This document shows positions 37,860-49,455 of a DNA stretch of 64,000 nt, one piece after another. The stretch lies in NCBI GenBank assembly GCA_964304625.1, contig OZ199838.1, forward strand, positions 9,672,001-9,736,000. The letters run 5' to 3'. The position numbers were made by a program, and so were the translations under genes. The notes beneath the pieces were generated by a model. It did no database searches and was not told where the DNA came from. It was given only the letters and a program-made list of their open reading frames with translations. This stretch comes from Kudoa neothunni (Eukaryota; Cnidaria). Each line of letters begins with the position of its first letter. Within the stretch, counting starts at the first letter, position 1.

Positions 37860-39671
37860 ACAGTCGAATGTTTGAGAATACGATTCATTGAAGGATTGAG
37901 TTGTGGGGTTGACTTTCGCATAAGGCAATTAAATTGCTTGAAGCAGATGCTACTTGACAATCGCGCTGATTTGGTGGATACCCTTCGTAAAGATTACAAG
38001 AAAGTAGGTGATGTTATATGAGACGTGCTGAGCGAAAAAATTGCTAAGCATAATTTTCTTAAACAACTAATGTTTGCTTAGCCTATTTACGAGATAGATG
38101 TGGAGATCGATTATACTATAAGTCAAATTAACTACGGTAATTCATTTCGATTTACTCGGATCATTGTACACACTGAACAATTAATTGAAAGCAATCAAAA
38201 ATATACATCAATGGATGACTCCAACGAACATTCCCAAAGACTGTGCCAACATATTGAACACCATTAATATTCGACGTGAACCTCTAGGTGTTGTGTTGAT
38301 AATAACTCCTTGGAATTATCCCATATTGCTACCTTTGTGTTTGATGGTTGGCGCCATTTCCCGCCGGTTGAATCATCTGTTAGACGTGAATTTGTCTAAT
38401 TTCTTGCGTAGGAAATTGTGTGTTGATTAAACCATCAGAAATAAGTCCCAATATTTCATTAAAATTAAAACAATTGATCGAACAATACTTGAGCAATGTA
38501 TATAGATGTGCATTTACATGCATTAATCGAATCCAATAAACTAAGGGTCATTATTCAGTTATTTGCGGAGGAGTGGATGTAGCCACTGAGGTGCTAAAGC
38601 AAAAATTTGACCACATTTTCTATGTTGGGTCGGAAAAAGTTGCCAAAGTTGTGTTGGAAGCTGCTGCCAAACACGTTACTCCTCCCTGTCACCCTTGAAT
38701 TGGGTGGAAAATGGTGAGTATTTCTCGATTTTTCATCTACTGACTAATATTAAGTCCTTGTTATGTTGATAATCATTGTGACTTGGAATTGGCAGCTAAA
38801 AAAATTGCGTCTATAAAAAACTTTAAATGCGGGTCAAGTATAATGATTACTTACGGTTTATTAATGTGATTGTAAGCACATATTAGATATGCATTACTGT
38901 TGACTACGTTATATGCCACCAAGATGTTCATGATCAACTTGTTGAGTTGATTAAAAAATACTGGGTTCAGTTCTACGGAGAGGTTAGTTTGGTTTCTACT
39001 ATTTTATTTTTTGAAAATAGCTGTTTGTATTTAGGATCCTTCTCAATGTCAAGATTACGGAAGAATCGTTAATATAAACCACTTTAAGTAATCATTTTTA
39101 TTGGTGTATGATTTTAAATTCCAATCTAGGAGAATAATGGATCTGTTAAACAGCTCTAAAGGAAAAGTTTTAGTTGGAGGTGATGCTGACGAAATTGACT
39201 GCTATATATCACCCACACTCCTAACAAACATCGATCTAAACGATTCACTTATGAGTGAAGAAGTATATGTTTTTATTACATTGAGTTTACCGTGACTAGA
39301 TTTTTGGTCCTATTCTTCCTATCATTTCAGTCGAGAATTGTCAAGAAGCTATCTCTATGATTCAAAAGATGTAAGTTTTTTGATGGAGGACAAATATGTT
39401 CGATCTAAATTTTTATAGTCCCAAACCACTTGTCGTTTATGCTATAACCACATCTTGTGAGGTTGTGGAGAAATTTCTCGATCAAACCTCCTCCGGCTCG
39501 TTGGTTATCAATGAAATCTATGCACACAGTGCATGTAAATCTACAGACTTAATAAACATTCGCACTAATTATTTTATTCTAGTAAAAGGTTTCCCCACAG
39601 GAAGTGTTGGTGACAGTGGGAATGGTAGATATTTCTGGAAAGAATCATTCGACAACCTTTTCCAATCCTAA
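37860..39671 (+). pseudogene. Aldehyde dehydrogenase, ALDH3 type, with frame breaks
   Basis: NAD(P)-dependent fatty/aromatic aldehyde dehydrogenase. Exons: 37860-38003, 38082-38136, 38192-38366, 38412-38497, 38546-38713, 38755-38837, 38887-38981, 39035-39087, 39130-39262, 39300-39370, 39419-39534 and 39583-39671. Conserved: [48 protein letters not shown] (general base Glu), a Cys-containing segment CITVDYVICH, IFGPILPI and GFPTGSVGDSGNGRY. Three places break the frame: an extra C in CCCGCC before the junction 38366/38412; about four extra bases before VTLELGGK near 38690; and a one-base mismatch at the junction 38837/38887 beside the catalytic-Cys region. The first exon is not found, and there is no hydrophobic C-terminal anchor like that of vertebrate ALDH3A2. 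It is a pseudogene, or a real gene with assembly indels. Confidence 0.78.
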
Positions 39672-39984
39672 AGGTTTCTATAGAAAGAAGCATTATCTTC
39701 ACAAAGTTGAAGAGTAGTTTTTTTCTGATATTTCGTTATTGATTTAATATTAGTGTGGCTCTACCTCCAATCACCGACAGAAAATACGGTCTGATAAAAT
39801 GGTGGTTACATTAATCACTTATCACATTCTATAACGTTGGTGTCTGACTATTTATCACTGTTTTCATTTAATAAAACTTGGTTACAGTCATTTTTAGTCT
39901 ATAGCTTTTGGAAAGTTCCCATAGTTTTGATCTAAATATGAAAATACTTCTCATTTGTCATCACTTAATAGGAATTAGTAATAT
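39672..39984. other. Intergenic, no gene seen
   Basis: 3' flank of the ALDH gene up to the SINE. Confidence 0.35.
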
Positions 39985-40425
39985 GAGTGAAGTCTGGACA
40001 GTGCGGAATGTATGGAATAGTGGTGTTAGGTCAGGCTCGTATGCCTTGAGGTTGCGAGTTCGAGGCCTAGTCCGAACGTTCCTGTACTCCCTATCCGAAA
40101 TTAAATAGGAAGGCTGTAGTAATCGCAAGTATCTACGATTTACCGTGGTCTTGCTTGCGGCTGGAAGGGTAGCCTCACGGAAGGGTAAAACTCGGCGCTC
40201 ATAAACGCCAGGGTACAGGAATAAAATACAACCCAGTAGGGGGTTTCCGTAGGGACGACGCCCGCATTCAGACGACTTTCCCAGACTAATTCTGAGTTAG
40301 TCCAGGATATGGTTGGGTGATGGTTGCTCCGAAACAAGGATGTTTAGTGGGTTAAAATCCCACATTACAGCATAAACGTAAGTCGTCTTAATATGGCGCT
40401 GTGATGCTTAAAGCGTAAATGGGGA
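39985..40425 (+). mobile_element. tRNA-derived SINE, copy 2
   Basis: tRNA-like head at about 40013-40073: an A-box-like TGGAATAGTGGTGTTAGG, an anticodon-like stem CAGGC/GCCTTG around TCGTAT, and a B box GAGTTCGAGGCC. The more G+C-rich body (about 40070-40425) stands out from the A+T-rich surroundings. The segment 40307-40375 (ACAAGGATGTTTAGTGGG, CCCACATTACAG) is shared with copy 1 near 7240-7180, at roughly 80 percent identity by eye. Boundaries are approximate; no poly(A) tail was clear. Confidence 0.65.
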
Positions 40426-43400
40426 AGGCCTAATCAGCCCCAAATTCACAACCTAATAAGTGGCACCAGGGGTTTGACCTTGTAAAGAAAAGCAACTCAT
40501 ACACACGTTGATCTGCTGCGTCTCGGTCCTTTCCTTTCCGCATTGATCTTCGTTTAGCTAGAAGCAATTGACTTTCAAATGCCTGTTTAATTTGAGTCTT
40601 TTTCCTAAAATGGCATTTAAAGTTGAAATATAACCTATTTTGAAGTGTGTTATACTTTCCGCCTTATATTTAAAGGTGATAAACTATCATAATATTTAAT
40701 TATATCATATTTCTCTTAAAGCATTATGAATTTGTGAATTCTTTTTTCGGGTATTTAGAAATAATTACGAATTATTGGTAATTACACAATTTTTAAACTT
40801 TTTATTTCATAAAATATAGAAATAATTCATATTTAAGAAGCGCTAATGCCCAGCTTTTCCTGGTAGTGTGTGATGGAAAATTTTAACTTTTACTTTTATT
40901 TTTGAATGGAGAAATTCTTTGTACGATTTAATCTAAATAGCATGATAAAACCTTAAAATTTTATTTTTGTATTTTAATTGTTGCATTTTAAAACTTGCCA
41001 TTATTTTTGAAAAGTGATGATTTAGATAAAAAATGATGCGTACATGTTCTATTCAAATATAAATAGTAGTATTGACGGAAATTAATGATTATTTTTAAGT
41101 TTATTTTACAAATTATTGACCAAAAATACAAATACCTTAATTTTATGAGAATTTTAATTAACTTAATAGGACTTTCAGATCTTTTCAAAATTTAGCGATA
41201 AAAATTAACCCTTCTAGTTATAAAATTTATTATTAGTCTACAAACGATAAAAAGAATAAAATAGACTTAAAATGCGTCAGAAATAAAAATATTAATTGTT
41301 CCGTCTTTTTTGGAATTATATAAAGGATGTTAATGAGGTTTTAATAAGCTGTTCACGGTAACCTACGTACTCACAATTTTAATATAATTTCCCGATTTTC
41401 AAATAAATACAACCTTTTTTAACAAAAATATAAAAATTTAATTATCAATATACGATTAAATCTAAGGTGTAAAGGTGTTTTCGGTTCGAAAAATTATAAT
41501 AATGCTTAAATATCAATTGGTTTTCTCGAAGGAGTGCACACCCTTTTAAAAATAAACGTACTGTTTGATTTCCCCAAAAAATTTCTCTGTATTGAACTAT
41601 TCTTAGAGTAACAAAAACTTTGTGAATATATTGGTTTGATCGAATAGACCAATAATTTCTTATTAACTTACATGACACGTATTGAGAGTGGACTGTATTT
41701 TGTGTCATAGTAGTCGCGAATATAAATTCTTAAACTACGTATAGAATGCGGCGTCGCATATTTTCATGCAGCTCTTGTATCATAATGAATTAGTTTTAAC
41801 GAAAACAAAATTATATGTTGATTTGAATATTAACCTTAAGGTCTGGAGGTAAGGAATAATTAGGTTACCAAGAACTTAAACATTATTTAAAAAATTGTCT
41901 CATCAAATATAGAAACTCATTGAATTAGTAATGCCAGCTATTTTTCATGAAAGTTTAGGAAAACCAAAAAATGAGTAAATACTTATCGAAAGACGAAAAT
42001 AGTTTAAATCTCAATCGATATGTTTGATAAAAGAAATTTTCATTTGAGATGCTTTCACAAAAATTGTATTATTTGAAAAGTTTACACACATCCTACATCG
42101 TTTTTAGAATGCGTATAGAGACCCAAATTATTTCAACATGGCAACAACTTTAATATCTAATTATGTGTTTTATTTAAAATGATTATAAATTCTTTCGCTT
42201 AACTATATCCATAACGCTTGAAAACTGGAAATTCATCATAAAGAATTTGATTATTCTTCAAATTTTAAGGGAAATGCAACAACTCTTGTAAATGTGATGT
42301 TAATAGTTTTATTTATCTTAAAATTACTCCGAACAGGCATATGCAAAATTTTTAGAATATTCTACACCATAATCTACAGATTCTCTTTGTATATGGTGAG
42401 TGAAAGTTCGCTTAATTGACTATCACTCCAAAGTAAACAAATATTAAATACTATAGAGTCAACAACGATTATTGCACACTTTTTGGGGGAATGGCAAAAA
42501 GGTACGCAATATCCATCTAATCACACGCGCATGCAATATAAAGCTCAATTATTTTCTTTAAAGCAAACTAATTAACATTTATTTGTTGGAAAAATTGTTA
42601 TAAAAATACATTTCTAGGTATATTTTACAATTTTAAATATCCTATTTATCAATGGGTAGAAATCACTCAATCCATTTGGGTCTTAAGTTAAATGTTCAGC
42701 GTATTTCTGTGATAGCATTCTTCAGTTCCTCCGCGTTTAGTATATACGTCAGGTGGTCATTTTCATTGTGATTTTCACCATATTGAGAATTTTTGTTTCA
42801 AAGAGATGGATTGTTCTTATAAGAATTAAAACCAGATTCTATAATTTCACGTGTTATGCATGATCTAACTGATTAATACTGATACAACCACCTTGTTGGA
42901 TTTATTAAAACTTAAAAGTTGAGAATTAAAAATAATCTTCTGTGTCTAGAATGGTGTTTTTTCCGAATTAATTACGATAAATTTTTCTTTTAAATCTAAT
43001 TTTTGGAATTAAATTATAAACAGATTTGGATTTACGAGGGTTCGGTTGGGGAAGAAAAAGCAAATGATCTACGTAAGAATCCCGATATATATGGGTGAGC
43101 GCGTGTTAAGAATGAAGTTGTTATTTTACGTTTAATTTAATTTTGAAATTTTGTGATTTCATCTTATATAATCGTTTATCTTCATATTTATCTTGATGTT
43201 TTTAACAATGATGCAATTAGATTCTATTACAGTTGAAGAACGTATTAAAATATTTGTATAAAAAACGGGTTTAAAAATGTTAATTTTTAATTGTGACAAA
43301 AACATGATAATTAAATCTAAAACATTCAATTTTTTCCAATATATTATTCGCTATTAATACTTATCATTTATAATTACACTATTAAAATTTTTACGATTAA

Positions 43401-45292
43401 ACATCATTTTGAATAATCATTAAAGATATTTTAGTTTATAAATTTTTTTAGCGGGGAATCCTGCTGAATTTTAAAGGTATTTAATTAATAATGGAGGATA
43501 GTTAACATCGGATTTTTTTGAACCTTTTTCCCCACATAATGATAATACAGATTTATATGTCATTTATAATAAAAAATGTAACATCTATAACAAAATTATT
43601 AAAAAAATGGTTAACATAATTATTTGACTTTTTCTCTTTAATTATTTATAATTCAATTAATTGATGAAAACCTTATTCTCAAAGATAAATTTTATGTTAC
43701 ATAAAATTAAAATATTATAGATTTCAGAAATAATAACAAAATCTTTCGCCTCCGATAATAATTTTCATCTTGTTATATGTAAAGATTCGTTTAGACAGAA
43801 AAAACATCCATATAACGCTAATGCGCATTGTTTGGAGAATTTAAAATGGAACGAAATAAAAATTCTGCTCCTTATAACAGTTAGATTGCGCACACATCAA
43901 ACAAAATTTAGTGATGTTTCGAGATTAATGTAGTGTATGATTATTTTCAAACATGTTATATTTGCTAATTATTTGTTTATTACATCATTTTAATATTTCA
44001 CATAAGATTTAACAAATGAGTTAATCCATTGGAACCATTATATACGTTTCTCACGAATTTTAGAGATAGATATTTTAGTTTATTATTAATCAATAATTAT
44101 TGATTTTAATTTATTCATTAAACCGAAAGAAAGTAATATTTAATTATTTTATTATAATGGATTGTCGTTGGTCTGATTCCTCCAAGATTCTATCGGATCA
44201 TGTATATTTGATTTATCATCAATTTGATCACTGATATTAGGCTCTCAGGGATAATGTATAAAAGAAATCAATTTTTATTCGGTAATTGAGTCCTCAGTTT
44301 TTTATAGAAAATATTTAAATGCCATCCACATTGTTCTCATTATCCATTTGTCGTAGTTACATTATTTACATTAAATATAATAGGAATACTTTATACCTTG
44401 TTTTTAAAATTTTTGTATATTTGATCAACAATTAAAACTCCACTATAATGAAGAAATTGATTCCGTATGTTTATTACGTATTTTATGAAAAATATTAGAG
44501 TTAATTTAACCCTAAAACAATCTAATAATGAAAGTGTACAAAACATCTTATCTTTATAGTTATTTGATTTATATACAATGACCACACGTATAGTTTATAA
44601 CCGATGAAAACACTCAAATTCAAAGAACAACATACAATCCTGAAATAAAACCAAGATACTAATAAATTTATGCACGCAGATAAAACTCATAATTATAAAA
44701 TATTCCCACTTTTCCGCATTGACTATTAGATCAACTTTTGTTGTTTAATGAATTAACCCTGAATCATTTTTATTAATATAAAAATAGATAAGCGTTGACA
44801 TCAGCGTTTAATTTCATTCTACTTCTTCAAAACAAAAATCTTCAAATAATGAATGACAATACATTTCGATTTTAAGATGTTAAATTTCATGGTGACTAAA
44901 ATTAATGTGTAATATCCATTTTCTAGTATTTGTAACAAAAATTTCTTATATAAATAATCCAAAATGTTTCCTTAATAGCTTAAAAGACTTATGAGATAGA
45001 ACTGTACGTTGTAAAACGATAAAATAATGACACACAACGAAAAGTGAGCAATATCCGCTGTTGACTGTACAAGTACTTTTTAATCTGCTATTTGAGAAAA
45101 CAACTAGAAAATTCCTTACTTCTGACTGCGGTATTGATTATATTTATACTTCCAAGTAAATGCACGATTTTTATTAATGATATCATCTATTAAAATGTAA
45201 ACTAAAAAGCTGTATTTAAAAAAAGTTCTTCCATAGGATATGTGTACTGTTACAAACACACACACACTGACAGACGTAAGAACTTTACATAT
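40426..45292. other. Long A+T-rich interval, no gene seen
   Basis: Almost 5 kb without a convincing exon. Short frames (e.g. 41445-41708 -) show no recognisable domain or splice partner. A small CA run sits near 45255-45267. Confidence 0.5.
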
Positions 45293-46317
45293 CAGGGATG
45301 GCCAGACATGCCTAGATCGGAAGCCAACATTAAGGTTGACCAGATTTTCAAGAGCCACAAGACATTATAAACATTTATGTACCACTTCCTTATTTAAAAC
45401 TTACATTATTTTAGTATTTTTGGAAAATACTAAAATAAAATGTGGTAGAATTATAAATAACGTGTTTTTAATTTTTTCTTATTCAGTGAATCGTTAAAAC
45501 ACTTACATATAATTTTTATAGGTTTAATTTATCATAGTTTTCCAAAAAAGTAAATTAGTAGTTAATGATCCTAGAAACTTTTTATCTATGATAAAGGTTG
45601 CAAAAATAATAAAATATTTTTTGTATTTAATCATGTATGATAGTCTGACAAAAAAATAAAATAAAATATACACGAATAAAGTAACAACATAAAGATTTAA
45701 TTCTTTCGAAATATTTTTTTTAGAAATTGTTTCCAATGTTACAAGTTTTTTATGTTTCCACATTACGAGTGACTTGATGGTACTCCGGTTCGTATGCTGT
45801 TAACGCAGTAGGAATTAGTTCTGTTAGGTGTTCGTTTGTTCGGAAGGAATCCGGGATGATTCTATTTTACAAACTTCATCATTGAATAAATAGACTCACA
45901 ACAATAAGTTTTTCAAAAGATAGAAGGAAATTAGAGACAAATTTCTTTTCATTTTGAATATTTAGTTTTTAGAACGTATTTCCACAATTCGCTTGGTGAG
46001 TTGGAATTATGAATCATGTTTAAAACTTTAATGAATGTTTTATTCTTCTAATATCAATCACTTTGATAATGGATAAACATTGATTCTAATTGTATTTCCT
46101 AATAAAACTAGTAATAATTCTAATTTGCATCAAATGTCAAAGTTATATGGTAGTTTTTAACCTTGTTTTCTAATCAAAAATATTTTCTAGTTTATGATTA
46201 AAGATTTCATCTTTTCATTTGATTAAACAGTTTGAACTTAGTAATTTTCTGAAGTAAACAACTTTTTTTCAAGAGCCACAACATAACTTTCAAAAAGCCA
46301 TATTTTGGCCACCCCTG
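45293..46317. mobile_element. hAT-type element, non-autonomous
   Basis: Left end CAGGGATGGCCAGACATG. The right end read inward is CAGGGGTGGCCAAAATATGG. Both are followed by a copy of TTCAAGAGCCACAA or TTGTGGCTCTTGAA. The element is 1025 bp with no hAT transposase recognised. It ends three bases before the TA of the next element. No matching 8-bp duplication was found. Confidence 0.6.
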
Positions 46318-46322
46318 ATATA

Positions 46323-47602
46323 CAGTGACTTATGGGGGTCGTACGTAATATAGCGATAAAACATAAATTAATGAATACATGGAAAATTTAATTGTCACTC
46401 TGTAAACTTTATAATAAAAATTACATATTTCCTCGATTTGACATTAGAAAAATAAAATATCAATAGTTTTTATATATTTTATGGCTCGCGCGTAATGATT
46501 TTTTTTCATAAATATGAAGATTATGGCTTGTGCGTCAACACGTGGTAAAAAAATTCCAGCTCTATCCCTAAAGCTGAAATCATAAAATATTATCAAAAAG
46601 TAACAAATAAATCAAACGCTAAATTTGAAATAATGAAGATCTTCGATTTACCAATAAGATCTGCCGCGAATATCATTATACCTATGTAGACTGGTTGGTT
46701 TAACATTATAAAGATTGTTTAATTAAAAAGTAATAAAAACTCTCAAAGGGGGTAAATATGGATTTTGATCGACATGTGGACGAGTGCATTGTATTGATGA
46801 GAACAAAAATAGTAAATTCTCAATGTGTTTTTGTTAGAGTTTCTAAAAAGCGTGATGCATTTCACCCCATATCACGCACATGATGTGGCAAGCTTAGGAA
46901 CCCTAGTTTCTACCAGATTTTTTTGTACATATGAATCCAATGAATTTTTTCCCTTAACGTTAAAAACATAAACATTATGATTTATAAATAAAATTTCTGA
47001 ATTCATTATATTTGTTCTTTATTATATTATGAGCTGTTAAGAGATGTTTGTTTATATCACCAGTTGATCGCTTATCGATCATATCTTTAAAAATTCTTTT
47101 AACCCCCCATGAATTGCACTTGGTCCTTCGATCTTCATTTGTTTCTTTGAAAAATAACCAATATTGCAAACATTTGTTATGAAACTTTAATAAACTTATA
47201 TAATAGAACTCAAATTCCCCTTTAAACAAAAAAGTACTGATAAAATTCTAAGGATGCGTTACAAAAATGCGTGATGCATTTCACGCGCGTGACGTGACAC
47301 GCGTAGAAACTCTAGTTTTTAGTATTAAAGCTAATGAATAACTCAAAATCAGCATCTGTATTTATTAACTGGTTTATGATTTAATAAAAAGATTTCACAT
47401 TTCGCATACCACATTTTTTGTGAATCTTCAAATTTTAAATCGTGTTCCATTAAAAATTAATTCGAATATTAAATTAAATAAGTACGCTAGTTGGTCAAAA
47501 TATAATTTAATTTGTTTACTTTCGCATGCGCAAAGTTACGTATCGTGCCGTGCGTAATGGTTTTGATTTCCCTTTTGATTACGCACGACCCATACGTCAC
47601 TG
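46323..47602 (+). mobile_element. pogo/Tigger-type element, non-autonomous
   Basis: TA at 46321-46322 and 47603-47604. Inverted ends CAGTGACTTATGGGGGTC and, read inward, CAGTGACGTATGGGTCG, both continuing GT(A/G)CGTAAT. A decayed plus-strand start of a CENP-B/pogo-like helix-turn-helix is seen near 46530-46680 (ALSL...AEIIKYYQKV, RSAANII). The catalytic core is missing. The same end occurs at 53179. Confidence 0.68.
46850..47320 (+). repeat. Pair of direct repeats inside the Tigger-type element
   Basis: GCGTGATGCATTTCAC at 46850-46865 and 47269-47284 starts two ~55-60-base similar stretches (to about 46912 and 47320). Both end in an AAC(C/T)CTAGTTT block, and they lie 419 bases apart. Confidence 0.6.
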
Positions 47603-47962
47603 TATATAGTAGATAGATTAAGAACTCATAATAAATGTTATTTGATGAATTCAACTGGACGGATAAAGTTTTAAGGAAAGTTACGAATTATCGGTCACCA
47701 ACTGTAAAATTTACGATGTAAACAGTTTTTGTCAAAAAACTACGTTAAACTAATAAATCACATAATTTTAATTTTGTCTACTATCTTTCTCAATTCAATT
47801 GCGATTGACTTAAAATTCACAAATTAAAATAAAACTACTTCTTATTTAATATTGATAAAACTTTTCTTTATCAAACAGCGTGGAAGAATTTGTTTTGCAT
47901 AAACTAGTTAACTGCCTACGACCATCGTTACATTAACTCGCGTGCGCAAACAACATCGCCTC

Positions 47963-48699
47963 CAGGGCTTGGGTTTTTGGGGGAGTTTTTTCGGTAAATT
48001 CAAAATCTTGGGTTTTTATTGAAAACCCGTAAACATTAAAGAATAACATAATTTTTTATATGCGGCATTAATATTTATATTTTTAATGACGTATCCTATT
48101 CAGATTATATCATGCAGAAGTGTTTCCTAATTAAAATTGGACTCGCACACACATTTGATGACAAAACAAAGTTCGCACCCGCTTGAATACGATAAGGCGT
48201 GGTTGGCTCAAAATTTCTCAACAATTATTTTCTGCTGTGATCGAATCTCACACCCTCAAGTCCATAGTTCACATCCATTGGGGTGTCGGAACCCTCTGTA
48301 GGAAACCGCCGTCATGCAGGGTTTTAACGTTTGCGATATTTAACGACAGCACATTAGATTGTTTAACATGATTACATAATTACTCAGCAATCATTGTCGC
48401 ACATTATTATAAAATTTAAACGTTATTTCAAAATATATTTTGAACCATGAAGTAATAAATTGCGAGTGTATTGATCTACATTAAACATTAAGTATGAGTT
48501 AATGTTCCTGCCAAAACGTTGCAATCATACGACGATAAATTTAAATTTTATGTCTGAAGACGTTATTGTTGATCGGAAGAAGGTTAAAAACTTTCATAGA
48601 TACGATTCTATTTTTTTTGTACTTTAAAATAGTGTTTTTCTCGATCTAGGGTTTTTTGACCGTCCATCCTTGGTTTTTTAAACTCCGCTGGCAGCCCCG
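47963..48699. mobile_element. hAT-type MITE with exact 8-bp target duplication
   Basis: ATCGCCTC at 47955-47962 and 48700-48707. The element begins CAGGGCTTGGG and ends GGCAGCCCCG; subterminal GGTTTTTT and AAAAAACC runs mirror each other. It is 737 bp and non-coding. The perfect duplication is good evidence for hAT-type transposition, although the ends themselves are short and divergent. Confidence 0.65.
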
Positions 48700-48707
48700 A
48701 TCGCCTC

Positions 48708-49455
48708 GCCTATGCTTTGCTTTGGTATTAGCTACACGTTGGATATTAGAAAAACTATGCCTAACATTCTATAATACATCATTCTTGAGATTTAAATGAA
48801 CAAAGAAAAATTCTCTTAAATAAACAAATGTGGTATTTACGTTAATTTTCAACAAGAACATTCCATTTTATTTATTCCCATGATTTTACAACAAAACATG
48901 TATAATAGACCGATCGTATCAAGAACACACTCGTTAAACTCAGGATAAAGATAAGCATCAGGCTGACAGCCTACATTGTTACCACATTTGTCAACCTACA
49001 CAGTCTTTGTGATGTGATTTAATAAAAAACTTGCATATAGACTAACTTTAACAACAGTTTCACTATGGCTCAACATCAGAAATTCTTACTAAATCGATAG
49101 CTCGCTAATATTCGTTATTCTACTTTCAGAAGTTTATTCTGGGTGGATTTTTTAATCCACGAATAAAAGCTCCATAATACGTCTAGGCGAGTAAATCACA
49201 ACTTACGACGTTTAAAGTGGTAACTGCGAAGAAATAATAGGGGTTTACGAGTGGAGGAACGAGCGCTCACTTCATTGAATTGGCACCTTGACGCAGGCGC
49301 ATAGTTATACAGAGTGAAATTGGTCTTGTGAGTTAGAAAGGGTTCTGTACAGCGTGTAAATATTGTTCTACGAATATAAAAAGAAGTTTTGGCATCAGAA
49401 CAATAACTGAAAATGCCAAACAAAAATTCAAAGTAGTTTTAGTATAGCTGCTGAG
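48708..49455. other. Intergenic upstream of the CNOT2-like gene
   Basis: No exon or repeat recognised apart from a small perfect hairpin GTGGATTTTTTAATCCAC near 49142-49159. Confidence 0.4.

Noticed and set aside
40013-40073. tRNA-Tyr-like gene
   Set aside because: Has boxes and a GTA-like loop but no proper acceptor stem, and shares its downstream body with the other SINE copy.
41445-41708. Minus-strand frame of 87 codons in the long empty interval
   Set aside because: No recognisable motif, no splice partners, composition typical of A+T-rich non-coding DNA.
45755-45890. Possible third SINE copy with a GGTTCG motif
   Set aside because: No A box at the right spacing and no shared body; lies within a hAT-type element.
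48170-48260. B-box-like GATTCGATC on the minus strand
   Set aside because: Isolated; no A box or tRNA fold.
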